From the NCBI RefSeq assembly GCF_003863355.1, contig NZ_QQWG01000001.1, positions 434,001 through 498,000 on the forward strand: a stretch of 64,000 nt of DNA. The letters run 5' to 3'. Each line of letters starts with the position of its first letter. Position 1 is the first letter of the stretch. Positions 10,346 through 18,962 of this stretch are shown here, in pieces. This stretch comes from Ancylomarina euxina (GTDB lineage Bacteria; Bacteroidota; Bacteroidia; Bacteroidales; Marinifilaceae). Made by a program: the position numbers and the translations under genes. The notes beneath the pieces are model-generated. The model did not search any database. It was given only the letters and a program-made list of their open reading frames with translations, and was not told the DNA's origin.

Positions 10346-10374
10346 TAGATTCTACGTATTATATAATGCATAAA

Positions 10375-10401
10375 AAAAGCTGCTCAATTTGAGCAGCTTT
10401 T
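10375..10401. terminator. Bidirectional terminator
   Basis: A 12-bp stem (AAAAGCTGCTCA / TGAGCAGCTTTT) with a 3-base loop between the convergent btpA-like and CoA-transferase genes, flanked by A and T runs. Confidence 0.85.
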
Positions 10402-10423
10402 GTATTTTGAAATCGGTGAATGA

Positions 10424-11740
10424 TTACTTCACTAAATTGTTTACGAAGTGGTAGTGAGAACCGAATCTTTCGAAAGCAGCTCTATCAAGTTCTTCTCTAA
10501 AATCAGGATGAGCCACAGAGATAATTGCTCTTGCTCTTTGCTGAAGTGTTTTACCAAATAGGTTGACACATCCATGCTCCGTTGCAAACCAACGCATGTT
10601 GTTACGAGTTGTTACAACACCCGATCCTTGTAATAGAGTTGGTGTAATCTTAGAAACACCTCTACCAGTTACCGAAGGCATAGCGATAATTGGAACTCCA
10701 CCTTCAGAAGCCGCAGCACCACGAGTAAAGTCAATCTGTCCACCTACACCAGAGTAGTGAGTTGTTCCGATAGAGTCAGCACAAACCTGACCAGTAAGGT
10801 CGATAGAAAGAGCCGAGTTGATTGCACAAACCTTAGGGTTTTGCTTGATAATGTGTACACCATTGGTGTAAGCAACATCCATCATTAATACTCCTGGGTT
10901 ATCATCAACGAAATCGTAAAGTTCTTTTGTTCCCATAAGGAAACCAGCAACGATTTTACCCTTGTCAAGTTTCTTATTCATTCCGTTAACAACACCGCTC
11001 TCAACTAATGGAAGAAGTCCGTCAGCAAACATCTCAGTGTGAACACCTAGATTTTTGTGGTTACCAAGCTGAGCTAATACAGCATTAGGAATACCACCAA
11101 TACCCATTTGAAGACAAGCTCCGTCAGGGATAAGGTTAGCTACATTTTTACCAATAGCGATATCAATTTCTGATAATGGCGCATTGTGATGTTCGATAAG
11201 TGGAGAATCATCTTCACAGAAAACATCGAAAGAGCTTAATGGCATCATAGCATCACCAAAAGCACGAGGTACATTTGGATTGATAATTGCCACAACTGTA
11301 TCAGCCATTTCAACAGCTGCACGAGAACAATCTACTGAAGTTCCTAGAGATACATAGCCATGTTTGTCTGGAGGGCTTACTTGTACAACAGTTACATTTA
11401 CATTTAGATAGCCTTCGCGAATTAATTGCTGAGTTTCACTAAGGAAAACAGGAATGTAGTCAGCATATCCAGCTTGAGTTTGTTTACGAACGTTAGCCCC
11501 AACAAACAAAGATTCTAGGTTGAAAATACCTTCAAACTCTGTTGCTGCATATGGAGCTGGTCCTTCAGTATGAATGTGTTGAATAGTTACATCGTAAATT
11601 TCACCATTACGACCTCGGTCACACATAGCATTAATGAACTTGTGTGGCGCTAGAGCAACTGAGTGAAGGTGTACTCTGTCACCTGACTTAATCACCTTTG
11701 CAGCTTCTTCGAATGATACTGTTTTGATACCGTGTTGCAT
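10424..11740 (-). CDS. Acetyl-CoA hydrolase/transferase family protein (family I-type CoA-transferase)
   Basis: A 438-residue member of the acetyl-CoA hydrolase/4-hydroxybutyrate CoA-transferase family. HIHTEGPAPY lies near the N terminus. The catalytic glutamate is expected in GVHTEMFADG (about residue 235), preceded by GIGGIPNAVLAQLG. GVGGQIDFTRGAAAS and the C-terminal hydrolase domain follow. Such enzymes move CoA between acetate and other short-chain acyl groups in fermentation or acetate assimilation. The acceptor cannot be told here. The probable start is the ATG at 11740. Its upstream region holds a minus-strand terminator about 140 bases before the start. Confidence 0.9.
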   Translation of the reverse strand: MQHGIKTVSFEEAAKVIKSGDRVHLHSVALAPHKFINAMCDRGRNGEIYDVTIQHIHTEGPAPYAATEFEGIFNLESLFVGANVRKQTQAGYADYIPVFLSETQQLIREGYLNVNVTVVQVSPPDKHGYVSLGTSVDCSRAAVEMADTVVAIINPNVPRAFGDAMMPLSSFDVFCEDDSPLIEHHNAPLSEIDIAIGKNVANLIPDGACLQMGIGGIPNAVLAQLGNHKNLGVHTEMFADGLLPLVESGVVNGMNKKLDKGKIVAGFLMGTKELYDFVDDNPGVLMMDVAYTNGVHIIKQNPKVCAINSALSIDLTGQVCADSIGTTHYSGVGGQIDFTRGAAASEGGVPIIAMPSVTGRGVSKITPTLLQGSGVVTTRNNMRWFATEHGCVNLFGKTLQQRARAIISVAHPDFREELDRAAFERFGSHYHFVNNLVK

Positions 11741-11879
11741 TGTTATTCAGTTTATATTGAGCTTATAAATTTCAAATTCGCACGCTAAAGTAGTATATTT
11801 TTTAAGCCTTAAAACTGCTCTTTAGCATGATTGCTCAACAACATATTGAAAGCGTGTGTTTTAATTTTTTTTAATAAAA

Positions 11880-11911
11880 AAACAGCCAGAAGACCCAACT
11901 CCTGACTGTTT
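11880..11911 (-). terminator. Minus-strand intrinsic terminator
   Basis: On the minus strand AAACAGTCAG pairs with CTGGCTGTTT (10 bp, one G-U), followed by a run of seven U. On the plus strand the same stem has a C-A mismatch and a poorer tail, so it acts on minus-strand transcription. Confidence 0.75.
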
Positions 11912-12140
11912 TAACCCAAACATCTAATAAAACTTAAATAACAAAAAAAACTATCAAACTATTATATTGTTTTAATTGTTGTAATAGTATAGCAGCTATT
12001 ACAGCTAACTTTATCTCTACTCTGATCCTAAAATCATAAACACAGTTTAGTTATATAATTTTTTACAGAAATAGGTATTGTCAATTAATTAGCTTAAAAG
12101 TCAAACTGTTGTATATGTTGATTAAGCTTAAAACAATAGT
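11880..12140 (-). ncRNA. Candidate small RNA divergent from oxyR
   Basis: A full-consensus Bacteroidota promoter and a Rho-independent terminator face the same way about 260 bases apart, with no gene between. An internal hairpin (GTAATAG 11981-11987 with CTATTAC 11996-12002) is present. The terminator is 140 bases before the next start codon, so the alternative is an attenuated leader of the CoA-transferase gene. The position next to oxyR recalls OxyS of E. coli, but no sequence similarity is claimed. The 5' end is estimated from the promoter. Confidence 0.5.
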
Positions 12141-12146
12141 TTAATA

Positions 12147-12178
12147 CAAATATAGAATAGTTCTAAGTATCAATCAAA
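12147..12178 (-). promoter_or_regulatory. Minus-strand promoter for the candidate small RNA
   Basis: On the minus strand TTTG (12178-12175), a 20-base spacer and TATATTTG (12154-12147) match the Bacteroidota consensus exactly. The -33 box is only a few bases from that of the divergent oxyR promoter, so one operator could control both. Confidence 0.65.
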
Positions 12179-12184
12179 TCAATA

Positions 12185-12218
12185 TTGTATATAAAGCAAT
12201 AGATATTGTTTATATTTG
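12185..12218 (+). promoter_or_regulatory. Promoter for oxyR
   Basis: TTG (12185-12187) and TATATTTG (12211-12218). The spacer of 23 bases is at the long end of the usual range. The dyad CAATA-GA-TATTG (12197-12208) lies in the spacer, a fitting place for autoregulation. Confidence 0.5.
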
Positions 12219-12254
12219 TAATTCAAAATCAAAAAAACTAAAAAACAAACTGAT

Positions 12255-13196
12255 ATGGTTACATTAACTCAACTAGAATATGTTGTTGCTGTAGATACGC
12301 ATCGCCATTTTGCAACTGCAGCAGATAGCTGTTTTATTACGCAGCCTACATTAAGCATGCAAATCAAAAAACTTGAAGAATTTTTAGATGTTACCATATT
12401 TGATAGGAGTAAGCAACCTATTATTCCAACTGATGTCGGTATTCCTATTATTGAACAAGCTAGAATTATATTAGGAGAATCAAAAAAGATTAATGAGATT
12501 GTCAAGAATCATAGAAATACAGTTGAGGGGAGTTTAAAGATTGGTATTATCCCAACCTTAGCACCATTTTTACTCCCTATGTTTATTGGAGATTATATTA
12601 GAAATTATCCAGATGTAAAGGTTGAAGTTGAAGAGATGGTATCGGATGATATTGTAAAAGCTTTGAAAAAAGACCTTTTAGATGTTGGTATTTTTGTGAC
12701 TCCATTGAGAGATGATAAGATAAAAGAACAGCCTCTGTTTTTTGAAGAGATGATGATATATGCTCATAAGGATCATGATATATTAAAAAAAGAAATTGTT
12801 GAAGTCAAGGATATCGCTACATCTGAAATTTGGATGTTGGGTGATGGACACTGTTTCCGTAATCAAGTTATCAATCTTTGTGAGATGCATAGCATGCAAC
12901 ATCAGGAACTGCCTTTTGAATTTGAGAGTAATTCTTTGGAAACTCTGATGAAAATTATCGATCGTGAAGGTGGTTTTACACTTATTCCGGAGTTGGCTAC
13001 ACAGTACATGTCGGCAGAAAAATTGAAACAAGTGAAGTCATTTACAAATTTACACCCCCTTAGAGAGGTCAGTTTAGTTTATTCTCGACATTATTCAAAG
13101 AATAAATTATTGAATTTATTGGGGCAACACATACGTGAAATGATGCCTGTAGCCTATCTGAACAAGGAAAGAGGAACAATTGTTGAGTGGAATTGA
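12255..13196 (+). CDS. oxyR: Hydrogen-peroxide-sensing regulator OxyR (LysR family)
   Basis: A 313-residue LysR-type regulator. The N-terminal winged HTH (residues 1-60) reads HFATAADSCFITQPTLSMQIKKLEE. The effector domain has the OxyR redox pair: C200 in GDGHCFRNQ and C209 in VINLCEMH, eight residues apart, at the same numbers as C199/C208 of E. coli, in the same DGHCxRxQ context. This supports a true peroxide sensor and not just any LysR protein. Oxidation forms a disulfide and activates genes such as dps and catalase. A candidate small RNA is divergently transcribed from the same spacer. Confidence 0.93.
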   Translation: MVTLTQLEYVVAVDTHRHFATAADSCFITQPTLSMQIKKLEEFLDVTIFDRSKQPIIPTDVGIPIIEQARIILGESKKINEIVKNHRNTVEGSLKIGIIPTLAPFLLPMFIGDYIRNYPDVKVEVEEMVSDDIVKALKKDLLDVGIFVTPLRDDKIKEQPLFFEEMMIYAHKDHDILKKEIVEVKDIATSEIWMLGDGHCFRNQVINLCEMHSMQHQELPFEFESNSLETLMKIIDREGGFTLIPELATQYMSAEKLKQVKSFTNLHPLREVSLVYSRHYSKNKLLNLLGQHIREMMPVAYLNKERGTIVEWN

Positions 13197-13369
13197 AAAA
13201 AAATGTTCCTCAGGAATAAGGGGTTAGCTTTTTTGTTGCACAAAACTTGATTTTTTTTGCATTTCCCTCTTGTGTGATTGAAGAATTATAATTTACTTTG
13301 CATCGCAAAAGAGAGAAAAAAGAGACTTGTTTTCTGCTTCTTTCTCTAGCAAAAAAAAACTGCAAAGTG

Positions 13370-13400
13370 TTTGTGTTATTCAAAACTTCAATTATCTTTG
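13370..13400 (+). promoter_or_regulatory. Promoter for the tRNA-Glu pair
   Basis: TTTG (13370-13373), 19 bases, TATCTTTG (13393-13400): a textbook Bacteroidota promoter. Transcription would begin near 13407, ten bases before the first tRNA. Confidence 0.8.
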
Positions 13401-13416
13401 CAGCTCCAAATTTGAT

Positions 13417-13488
13417 GGTCCGTTCGTCTAGGGGTTAGGACGCTAGATTTTCATTCTAGTAACACGGGTTCGATTCCCGTACGGACTA
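13417..13488 (+). tRNA. tRNA-Glu (anticodon UUC), copy 1
   Basis: A full cloverleaf of 72 bases. The acceptor GGTCCGT pairs with ACGGACT (first pair G-U), the anticodon loop TTTTCAT gives anticodon UUC, and the T arm is ACGGG-TTCGATT-CCCGT. The 3' CCA is not encoded in full. Confidence 0.96.
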
Positions 13489-13531
13489 CATAGTTTTGCA
13501 ATTCTTTAATTGCTTTTTGGAGATTTTTTTT

Positions 13532-13603
13532 GGTCCGTTCGTCTAGGGGTTAGGACGCTAGATTTTCATTCTAGTAACACGGGTTCGATTCCCGTACGGA
13601 CTA
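13532..13603 (+). tRNA. tRNA-Glu (anticodon UUC), copy 2
   Basis: Identical in sequence to copy 1 and separated from it by 43 bases, so a tandem duplication within one transcript. It is followed after 30 bases by rpsT, which may be read through. Confidence 0.96.
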
Positions 13604-13633
13604 CAGTTTTAAATAATTTGATACAATAAAGAG

Positions 13634-13885
13634 ATGGCAAATCATCAATCCGCAATTAAAAGAATTCGTCAGTCTGAGGTTAAAAGAGTACACAACAAGT
13701 ACTACGCTAAGACTGCCAGGAATGCCGTAAGAAATTTACGTGCGACTACTGATAAGGAAGCTGCTTCTGAGTTGCTACCTAAGGTTACAGCTATGTTAGA
13801 TAAGTTGGCTAAGATCAACGTTATTCATAATAACAAAGCTGCTAATTTGAAATCAAAATTAGCATTACACGTTAACTCGTTGTAA
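13634..13885 (+). CDS. rpsT: 30S ribosomal protein S20
   Basis: An 83-residue basic protein starting [24 protein letters not shown], the signature of S20, which binds 16S rRNA early in 30S assembly. Length is normal for the family. No separate promoter is obvious in the 30 bases after the second tRNA-Glu, so co-transcription with the tRNAs is likely. It ends at a strong terminator. Confidence 0.97.
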   Translation: MANHQSAIKRIRQSEVKRVHNKYYAKTARNAVRNLRATTDKEAASELLPKVTAMLDKLAKINVIHNNKAANLKSKLALHVNSL

Positions 13886-14212
13886 GACTCAATAAACTCT
13901 TATACAGAAGCCTACTAATTTATTAGTAGGCTTTTTGTGTGTAAATACATTTTTGTTTAAGATGATTGATCCATAATTATTCAAGTTTTAGCTGAGGTGT
14001 GTTGTTTTTAAGGCTACAGCTTTATAGGTAGGGGCAGTTACAAAAGTTAGGTCTAAGAGTATTGATTATATTCTGGAATTATCTTTTAAGTTTTTCGCTG
14101 ATTTACTAATATAAAATAAGTGTCTATAGAGTTATTAGAAGCGTAAAGAATAAAGCCGTAAGTCTTGTATCTATTCTCATCACTTTAAGATAAGTGAACA
14201 AGTATACGTTGT
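13886..14212. other. Intergenic region between rpsT and rodA
   Basis: Apart from the rpsT terminator (13909-13932), I see no gene, promoter or clear repeat in these 327 bases between convergent genes. Confidence 0.5.
13909..13932 (+). terminator. rpsT terminator
   Basis: AGCCTACTAAT pairs with ATTAGTAGGCT (11 bp) and is followed by TTTTT. Confidence 0.85.
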
Positions 14213-15637
14213 CTATCTTAGTAGTTCTAGTCTATTAGCATCCAATCTAAGGAAGATAAAGAGTAGAATAGTAAAAGACCATAGAGATGAGCCTCCATAG
14301 CTAAAAAATGGCAGAGGTATCCCAATAACAGGTGCCAATCCAATTGTCATACCTACATTTACTGCAATATGGAAAAATAGGATGGCCGCAACACCATAGC
14401 CATATATTCGACTAAAGCTCGAACGTTGTCTTTCTGATAAGAAAATAAGACGTAAGATGAGGCTTAAGTGCAATATAAGGACAAGAGCAGATCCTAAGAA
14501 TCCCCATTCTTCACCTACGGTACAGAAAATAAAATCGGTACTTTGTTCAGGAACAAAGTTGAATTTTGTTTGAGTCCCATTTAAAAAGCCTTTACCATTG
14601 AATCCACCAGAACCAATAGCAATTTTCGATTGATTAACGTTGTATCCTGCTCCATATGGATCGGATTGAATGCCTAGTAATTCATTAATTCTTTGCTGTT
14701 GGTGAGGCTCCAATACTTGTTCAAAAATATAACTAACCGAAAAGGTATAAAGTAAACTTCCGATGACTAATAAAAGAACAAGTGCTGCATTTTTAATTTT
14801 ATTGCGATAAATATACACAAGAAAAGGAATCCCATTTAGAAGAATCGAAATTACAAGCAAAGAGAAATTTCCAAGTTGTAAGCCTGTGCCTTTATTAATT
14901 AGCCACAAAGTTCCAAAACTACCAGCAAGTAAGGCAAATGCTATTGCAATTTGTTTTATCTGAATACCAATCATTTTTAAACTTATAGCTGCTATAATAA
15001 CGATCAGTATAGCTACGGTGAAACTTGAATATATAAGCGTAAAGACAAAGAAAATGGCAGCTAATAAGGCTAGTAATAAAACAAATCCTGATAGGCCTTC
15101 TCTATAAAGAACGAGAATGAAGACAGAATAGACTAGGGCAGAACCTGTATCATTTTGCATTAATATGAGAACTGCTGGAGTAAAGAGTATAAGTCCTGTA
15201 ATAAACAGGGATTTAATTTTATGAATCTTAAAATTGTACTGGCTGAGATATCTTGCTATTGCTAGATTAGTTGCAAACTTGGCGAATTCAGCGGGCTGAA
15301 AACGAATAGAGCCAAGTTGAAACCATGACCGTGCCCCATTTACTTTAACTCCAAATACTAAAACGGCTAAGAGTAGTAGAATCATGACTATAAGTGTGGG
15401 GTAGGCAAATGCAGAATAGAACTTACTTTCAATCGTAAGTATGATAATGGCGATGAAAATTGCAGCGCCAATCCAGATTAGCTGTTTCCCGTAGCGTTGA
15501 GTGGCATCAAGAATGCTTTGATGATCTTCGTTGTAGACAGCAGCATATATATTTATCCAGCCCAAAAATACCAATATAGCATAAAGCAAAATGGTTATCC
15601 AATCTAGGTTTTTAATTAGGCTTACTCTTCTATTCAT
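14213..15637 (-). CDS. rodA: Peptidoglycan glycosyltransferase RodA (SEDS family)
   Basis: A 474-residue polytopic membrane protein with about 10-12 membrane segments. SEDS landmarks are NGARSWFQLGSIRFQPAEFAKFATNLAIARYL (residues ~105-135), the loop QSKIAIGSGGFNGKGFLNGTQTKFNFVPEQSTDFIF, and GLAPVIGIPLPFFSYGGSSLWSF near the C terminus. RodA polymerises glycan strands from lipid II in the elongasome with its partner PBP2, encoded 18 bases upstream. It is the last gene of the mreB-mreC-mreD-mrdA-rodA cluster. Confidence 0.96.
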   Translation of the reverse strand: MNRRVSLIKNLDWITILLYAILVFLGWINIYAAVYNEDHQSILDATQRYGKQLIWIGAAIFIAIIILTIESKFYSAFAYPTLIVMILLLLAVLVFGVKVNGARSWFQLGSIRFQPAEFAKFATNLAIARYLSQYNFKIHKIKSLFITGLILFTPAVLILMQNDTGSALVYSVFILVLYREGLSGFVLLLALLAAIFFVFTLIYSSFTVAILIVIIAAISLKMIGIQIKQIAIAFALLAGSFGTLWLINKGTGLQLGNFSLLVISILLNGIPFLVYIYRNKIKNAALVLLLVIGSLLYTFSVSYIFEQVLEPHQQQRINELLGIQSDPYGAGYNVNQSKIAIGSGGFNGKGFLNGTQTKFNFVPEQSTDFIFCTVGEEWGFLGSALVLILHLSLILRLIFLSERQRSSFSRIYGYGVAAILFFHIAVNVGMTIGLAPVIGIPLPFFSYGGSSLWSFTILLFIFLRLDANRLELLR

Positions 15638-15655
15638 AACGACTCTTCTTTTTTT

Positions 15656-17503
15656 TTATTCGTCTTGCTTGTCTTCTTTGGTGTTGATCAAATCTGCTTC
15701 AAGCATTCTTTTCTCTAAATACTTCTTGTTTTCAGAAATCTCACCTTTCAGATATTTTTCGATTATCAAACCAGAAATTGGTGCTGCATATCTTGAACCC
15801 CATACGCCATTTTCTACGTAAACAACAAGTGCAATCTTAGGATCGTCTTTGGGTGCAAAGGCCACGTATACTGAATGATCAATACCCGGATTTTGAACTG
15901 TTCCTGTTTTACCACAAACACGTATGTCTTTTATAGCTGACGATCGACCTGTACTACCTTCACCGCCATGAACCACTAAGTCCATTCCCTCTATAACAGG
16001 TTCGAAATACTTGGGCTCAATTGTTGTTTGGTTCTTTATTAGAAATTTTGAATCAATTTTCCCATCAGATCCTATTGATTTCACGATATGAGGTGTGTAA
16101 TAATAGCCTCGGTTGGCAATACAAGAAACCATATTTGCCATTTGTAAAGGTGTAATTGAAAGTTCGCCTTGACCAATGGCCATTGAAACAATATTAAGAG
16201 ACTTCCAATTTTTAGTTTTGTTTCTTTTAGCGTGATAAGTCGCTTGGGGAATAAATCCTGTTAATTCACTGGGTAAATCTGTGCCTAGCTTAGTCCCAAA
16301 ACCGAAAGAATTAACATGCTTTTTCCAGTTTGTGTATCCATTACTGGTTGATCCAAAGCGAGGTGCATCCAGAATCTCTCGGAATGTCTGAGCATAGTAG
16401 GCATTGCAGGAGTGTTGTATTGATTCTTTTAAATCGAGAGGAGATTTATGATGGTGACACCCCATAGTAAAACGGCCAGCGTGATAGCCATCATGGCATT
16501 TGATTCGTGTGTTGGGTGTTATAATTCCTTCCTGAAGGCCAATAAGGGCATTTATAAGTTTAAAAATTGAGCCAGGAGGGTAGGTGGCTATCATAGATCG
16601 ATCAAATAAGGGTCTTAGTGAATCATTATTGGCAAGTTCACGGTAGTTTTTCGACATAGCTCTACCCACAAACATCTCTGGATCGTAACTGGGGCTTGAT
16701 AGTTTAACTAAGATTTCACCTGTTTTGGGGTCAATAGCAACAATACTTCCTTTTTTGTTTTGCATGAGTTCTTCAGCATACTCTTGCAGTTTAATATCCA
16801 AAGTAGTTGTTATATCTTGGCCCTCAATCGCATTTTTATCTAGATCTCCATTGTGGAATGATCCTTTGATTCGGTTGTAAACATCTACCCAATAGACTTT
16901 CAGTCCTTTTACGCCTCGCAGTACTTCTTCGTATGTGCTTTCAAGTCCACTTTTGCCAATATAATCACCTTGAGTGTAATATTTATCTTTTTCAATGTGT
17001 CTGTCATTTACTTCACCCAAATAACCTAAAGTATGTGCTGCATTGTGATGAGGGTATTTTCTAAGTGTACGGGTTTGAACAAAAAAACCAGGAAATTTAT
17101 ATAGTTTTTCCTGAAGAACAGCATAGCACTCTGATGATAGTTGTTTGATAAAAATAGAGGAACGGTATCTGGAGTGTTTTTTTGCTTTTTTAATTCGATG
17201 AATAACATCTTCTTTATTAATACCAATAAGGTTGCAGAAGTCTAGAGTATCGAATGTTTTAACCTGACGAGGTATAATCATTAAATCGTAGGCTGCTTGA
17301 TTGTAAACTAAAAGGTCACCGTTTCTGTCGTAGATTAAACCTCGTGCGGCATATTGAGTTACTCTGCGTTGAGAATTACTCTCGGCCGATAGCTTATATT
17401 CATCGTTAACAATTTGAAGGTTGAAGAGTCTGATTAGGAATATGAGAATAACAAAGGCAAAGATGCCTCCAATAGTAAATCTTCGGTTTGAATAGTTATT
17501 CAT
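15656..17503 (-). CDS. mrdA: Penicillin-binding protein 2 (elongation transpeptidase)
   Basis: A 615-residue class B PBP with one N-terminal membrane anchor (residues ~10-30), a PBP dimerisation domain and a C-terminal transpeptidase domain. Catalytic motifs are SxxK at S312-K315 (GSIFK), SCN at S365-N367 and KTGT at K532-T535. It cross-links new peptidoglycan during cell elongation with RodA. The gene lies between mreD (16-base gap) and rodA (18-base gap), one operon. Confidence 0.96.
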   Translation of the reverse strand: MNNYSNRRFTIGGIFAFVILIFLIRLFNLQIVNDEYKLSAESNSQRRVTQYAARGLIYDRNGDLLVYNQAAYDLMIIPRQVKTFDTLDFCNLIGINKEDVIHRIKKAKKHSRYRSSIFIKQLSSECYAVLQEKLYKFPGFFVQTRTLRKYPHHNAAHTLGYLGEVNDRHIEKDKYYTQGDYIGKSGLESTYEEVLRGVKGLKVYWVDVYNRIKGSFHNGDLDKNAIEGQDITTTLDIKLQEYAEELMQNKKGSIVAIDPKTGEILVKLSSPSYDPEMFVGRAMSKNYRELANNDSLRPLFDRSMIATYPPGSIFKLINALIGLQEGIITPNTRIKCHDGYHAGRFTMGCHHHKSPLDLKESIQHSCNAYYAQTFREILDAPRFGSTSNGYTNWKKHVNSFGFGTKLGTDLPSELTGFIPQATYHAKRNKTKNWKSLNIVSMAIGQGELSITPLQMANMVSCIANRGYYYTPHIVKSIGSDGKIDSKFLIKNQTTIEPKYFEPVIEGMDLVVHGGEGSTGRSSAIKDIRVCGKTGTVQNPGIDHSVYVAFAPKDDPKIALVVYVENGVWGSRYAAPISGLIIEKYLKGEISENKKYLEKRMLEADLINTKEDKQDE

Positions 17504-17519
17504 ATCTGTTCAGGCAATT

Positions 17520-18023
17520 TTATTTTTTTGAAATGATAAATTGACTTGTGATGACAAGTATTAAAGTAAAAATACTACTTAATATGATTCTGATTAATGT
17601 ATCGCCAAAGTTGTTAAAAGAAAAAACCTCAACAATAAACAGGAAGCTATGATGAGCAAGAATTAGAATAAGAGCGTATTTAAAAAACCACGAAAATCCG
17701 TATACATATAGACCTTGTTCAATATTACATTCATAATTATCTCGAACAGAAATGTAATTTAATATATATGGTCTTAGAAAGCCCATGAAAACACAAGCCG
17801 AAGCGTGAATGCCAATAGTATTTGAGAAAACATCTATACTGAGTCCCATAAAGAATGAAAAAACTAATAATAGCCAAGGTGGTGTGTTAAAAGGAAGTAA
17901 TAAAATGAATAAAACATATAGGTAAGGGTTGATGAAACCACTTAGCTGAATGTTATTAAAAATAGTAACCTGAAGTAAGATTAGTATTATAAATCGGATA
18001 ATATTTTTAACTATAAAATTCAT
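17520..18023 (-). CDS. mreD: Rod shape-determining protein MreD
   Basis: A 167-residue hydrophobic protein with about five or six membrane segments, of the length and position of MreD. The sequence is poorly conserved as is usual for the family (INPYLYVLFILLLPFNTPPWLLLVFSFFMGLSIDVFSNTIGIHA matches the MreD core). It overlaps the end of mreC by four bases, a sign of coupled translation. It is an inner-membrane member of the elongasome. Confidence 0.9.
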   Translation of the reverse strand: MNFIVKNIIRFIILILLQVTIFNNIQLSGFINPYLYVLFILLLPFNTPPWLLLVFSFFMGLSIDVFSNTIGIHASACVFMGFLRPYILNYISVRDNYECNIEQGLYVYGFSWFFKYALILILAHHSFLFIVEVFSFNNFGDTLIRIILSSIFTLILVITSQFIISKK

Positions 18024-18847
18024 TTTTCAACTTCGTTTTCTAATTCTAATCGTTCGTCTTTCAATAAATCTCCTATCACATCAACATATGATATTTGATT
18101 AAAATCGTTACTTAGTAAGACAATAATTTCGCGGAAGTTACCACCAGAAGACGGTAATACTTCGTCAGCGGTTCCAAGAAGTATGCCTTCTGGGAAAACA
18201 GAAGAAAAACTACTTGTCGTTATTGTGTCACCAATTTTGATGTCAACATGAGATGGGATTTCAATTAATCGGGCTTTACGGTAATCTTTACCGTCCCAAT
18301 AGAATGAGCCATGGTGATTGTTCTTCTTAATCTTAGCTGATATTTTCAGTCTGCTATTCAGCAGGGAAAGAACCGTTGAGTAGTTGTCTGAAACTGATTT
18401 TACGATACCAATAACGCCATTATTGGTTACAACTCCCATTTCTGTTTGTATTCCTTGATTTCTCCCTTTATTGAGGGTAATGTAATTTCGTTGTTTATTT
18501 ATTGAGTTGTTAATCACTTTTGCCGAGCGATAAACATACTGCTGCTTGAAGAGGGTGTCCTGATAAAAGAAAAAGGAATCTGCAGAAAGCTTGTAGTTTT
18601 CTGAAAGTAAATTATGGAGTAAGGTGTTTTCGTTACTTAACTTATCGTTAATTTTAGTCAGTCTAACGTAATCACTAAAAGAATTTACTTTATTGTAAAT
18701 GCCTCCACTTATGGCATTGTTAGAGTTTAGGAAAACCGTTTTGTGATAGTTATTATTGTTTACGATGAGTAAAAAACAAACCAACTCTATTATTAAAAAT
18801 AGAATTGTGAAATGAAATCTGACAATGACTTGGAGTAGATTCTTCAT
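18020..18847 (-). CDS. mreC: Rod shape-determining protein MreC
   Basis: A 275-residue protein with one N-terminal membrane segment (residues ~8-30), a short coiled coil (~55-85) and two periplasmic beta domains. The conserved RNQGIQTEMGVVTNNGVIGIVKSVS and GDTITTSSFSSVFPEGILLGTA motifs identify MreC. MreC links MreB to PBP2 and activates it. It lies between mreB (115-base gap) and mreD (4-base overlap). Confidence 0.95.
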   Translation of the reverse strand: MKNLLQVIVRFHFTILFLIIELVCFLLIVNNNNYHKTVFLNSNNAISGGIYNKVNSFSDYVRLTKINDKLSNENTLLHNLLSENYKLSADSFFFYQDTLFKQQYVYRSAKVINNSINKQRNYITLNKGRNQGIQTEMGVVTNNGVIGIVKSVSDNYSTVLSLLNSRLKISAKIKKNNHHGSFYWDGKDYRKARLIEIPSHVDIKIGDTITTSSFSSVFPEGILLGTADEVLPSSGGNFREIIVLLSNDFNQISYVDVIGDLLKDERLELENEVEK

Positions 18848-18962
18848 TCAATTATAAAGAGGTAAGCATTTATGTTTTTATGCTTATTGGTTAGTTGATT
18901 TATGAACTAACCAATAAGCTATAACCCGCAAATGATATCGAATTATACCATTTGCTATCTGA

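Larger units (their letters stand above)
11741..12254. other. Intergenic region between the CoA-transferase gene and oxyR
   Basis: This 514-bp divergent spacer holds, on the minus strand, a promoter (12178-12147) and a strong terminator (11911-11880) that outline a candidate small RNA, and on the plus strand the oxyR promoter (12185-12218). The dyads CAATATTG (12180-12187) and CAATA-GA-TATTG (12197-12208) lie between the back-to-back promoters and are possible OxyR sites. Confidence 0.6.
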
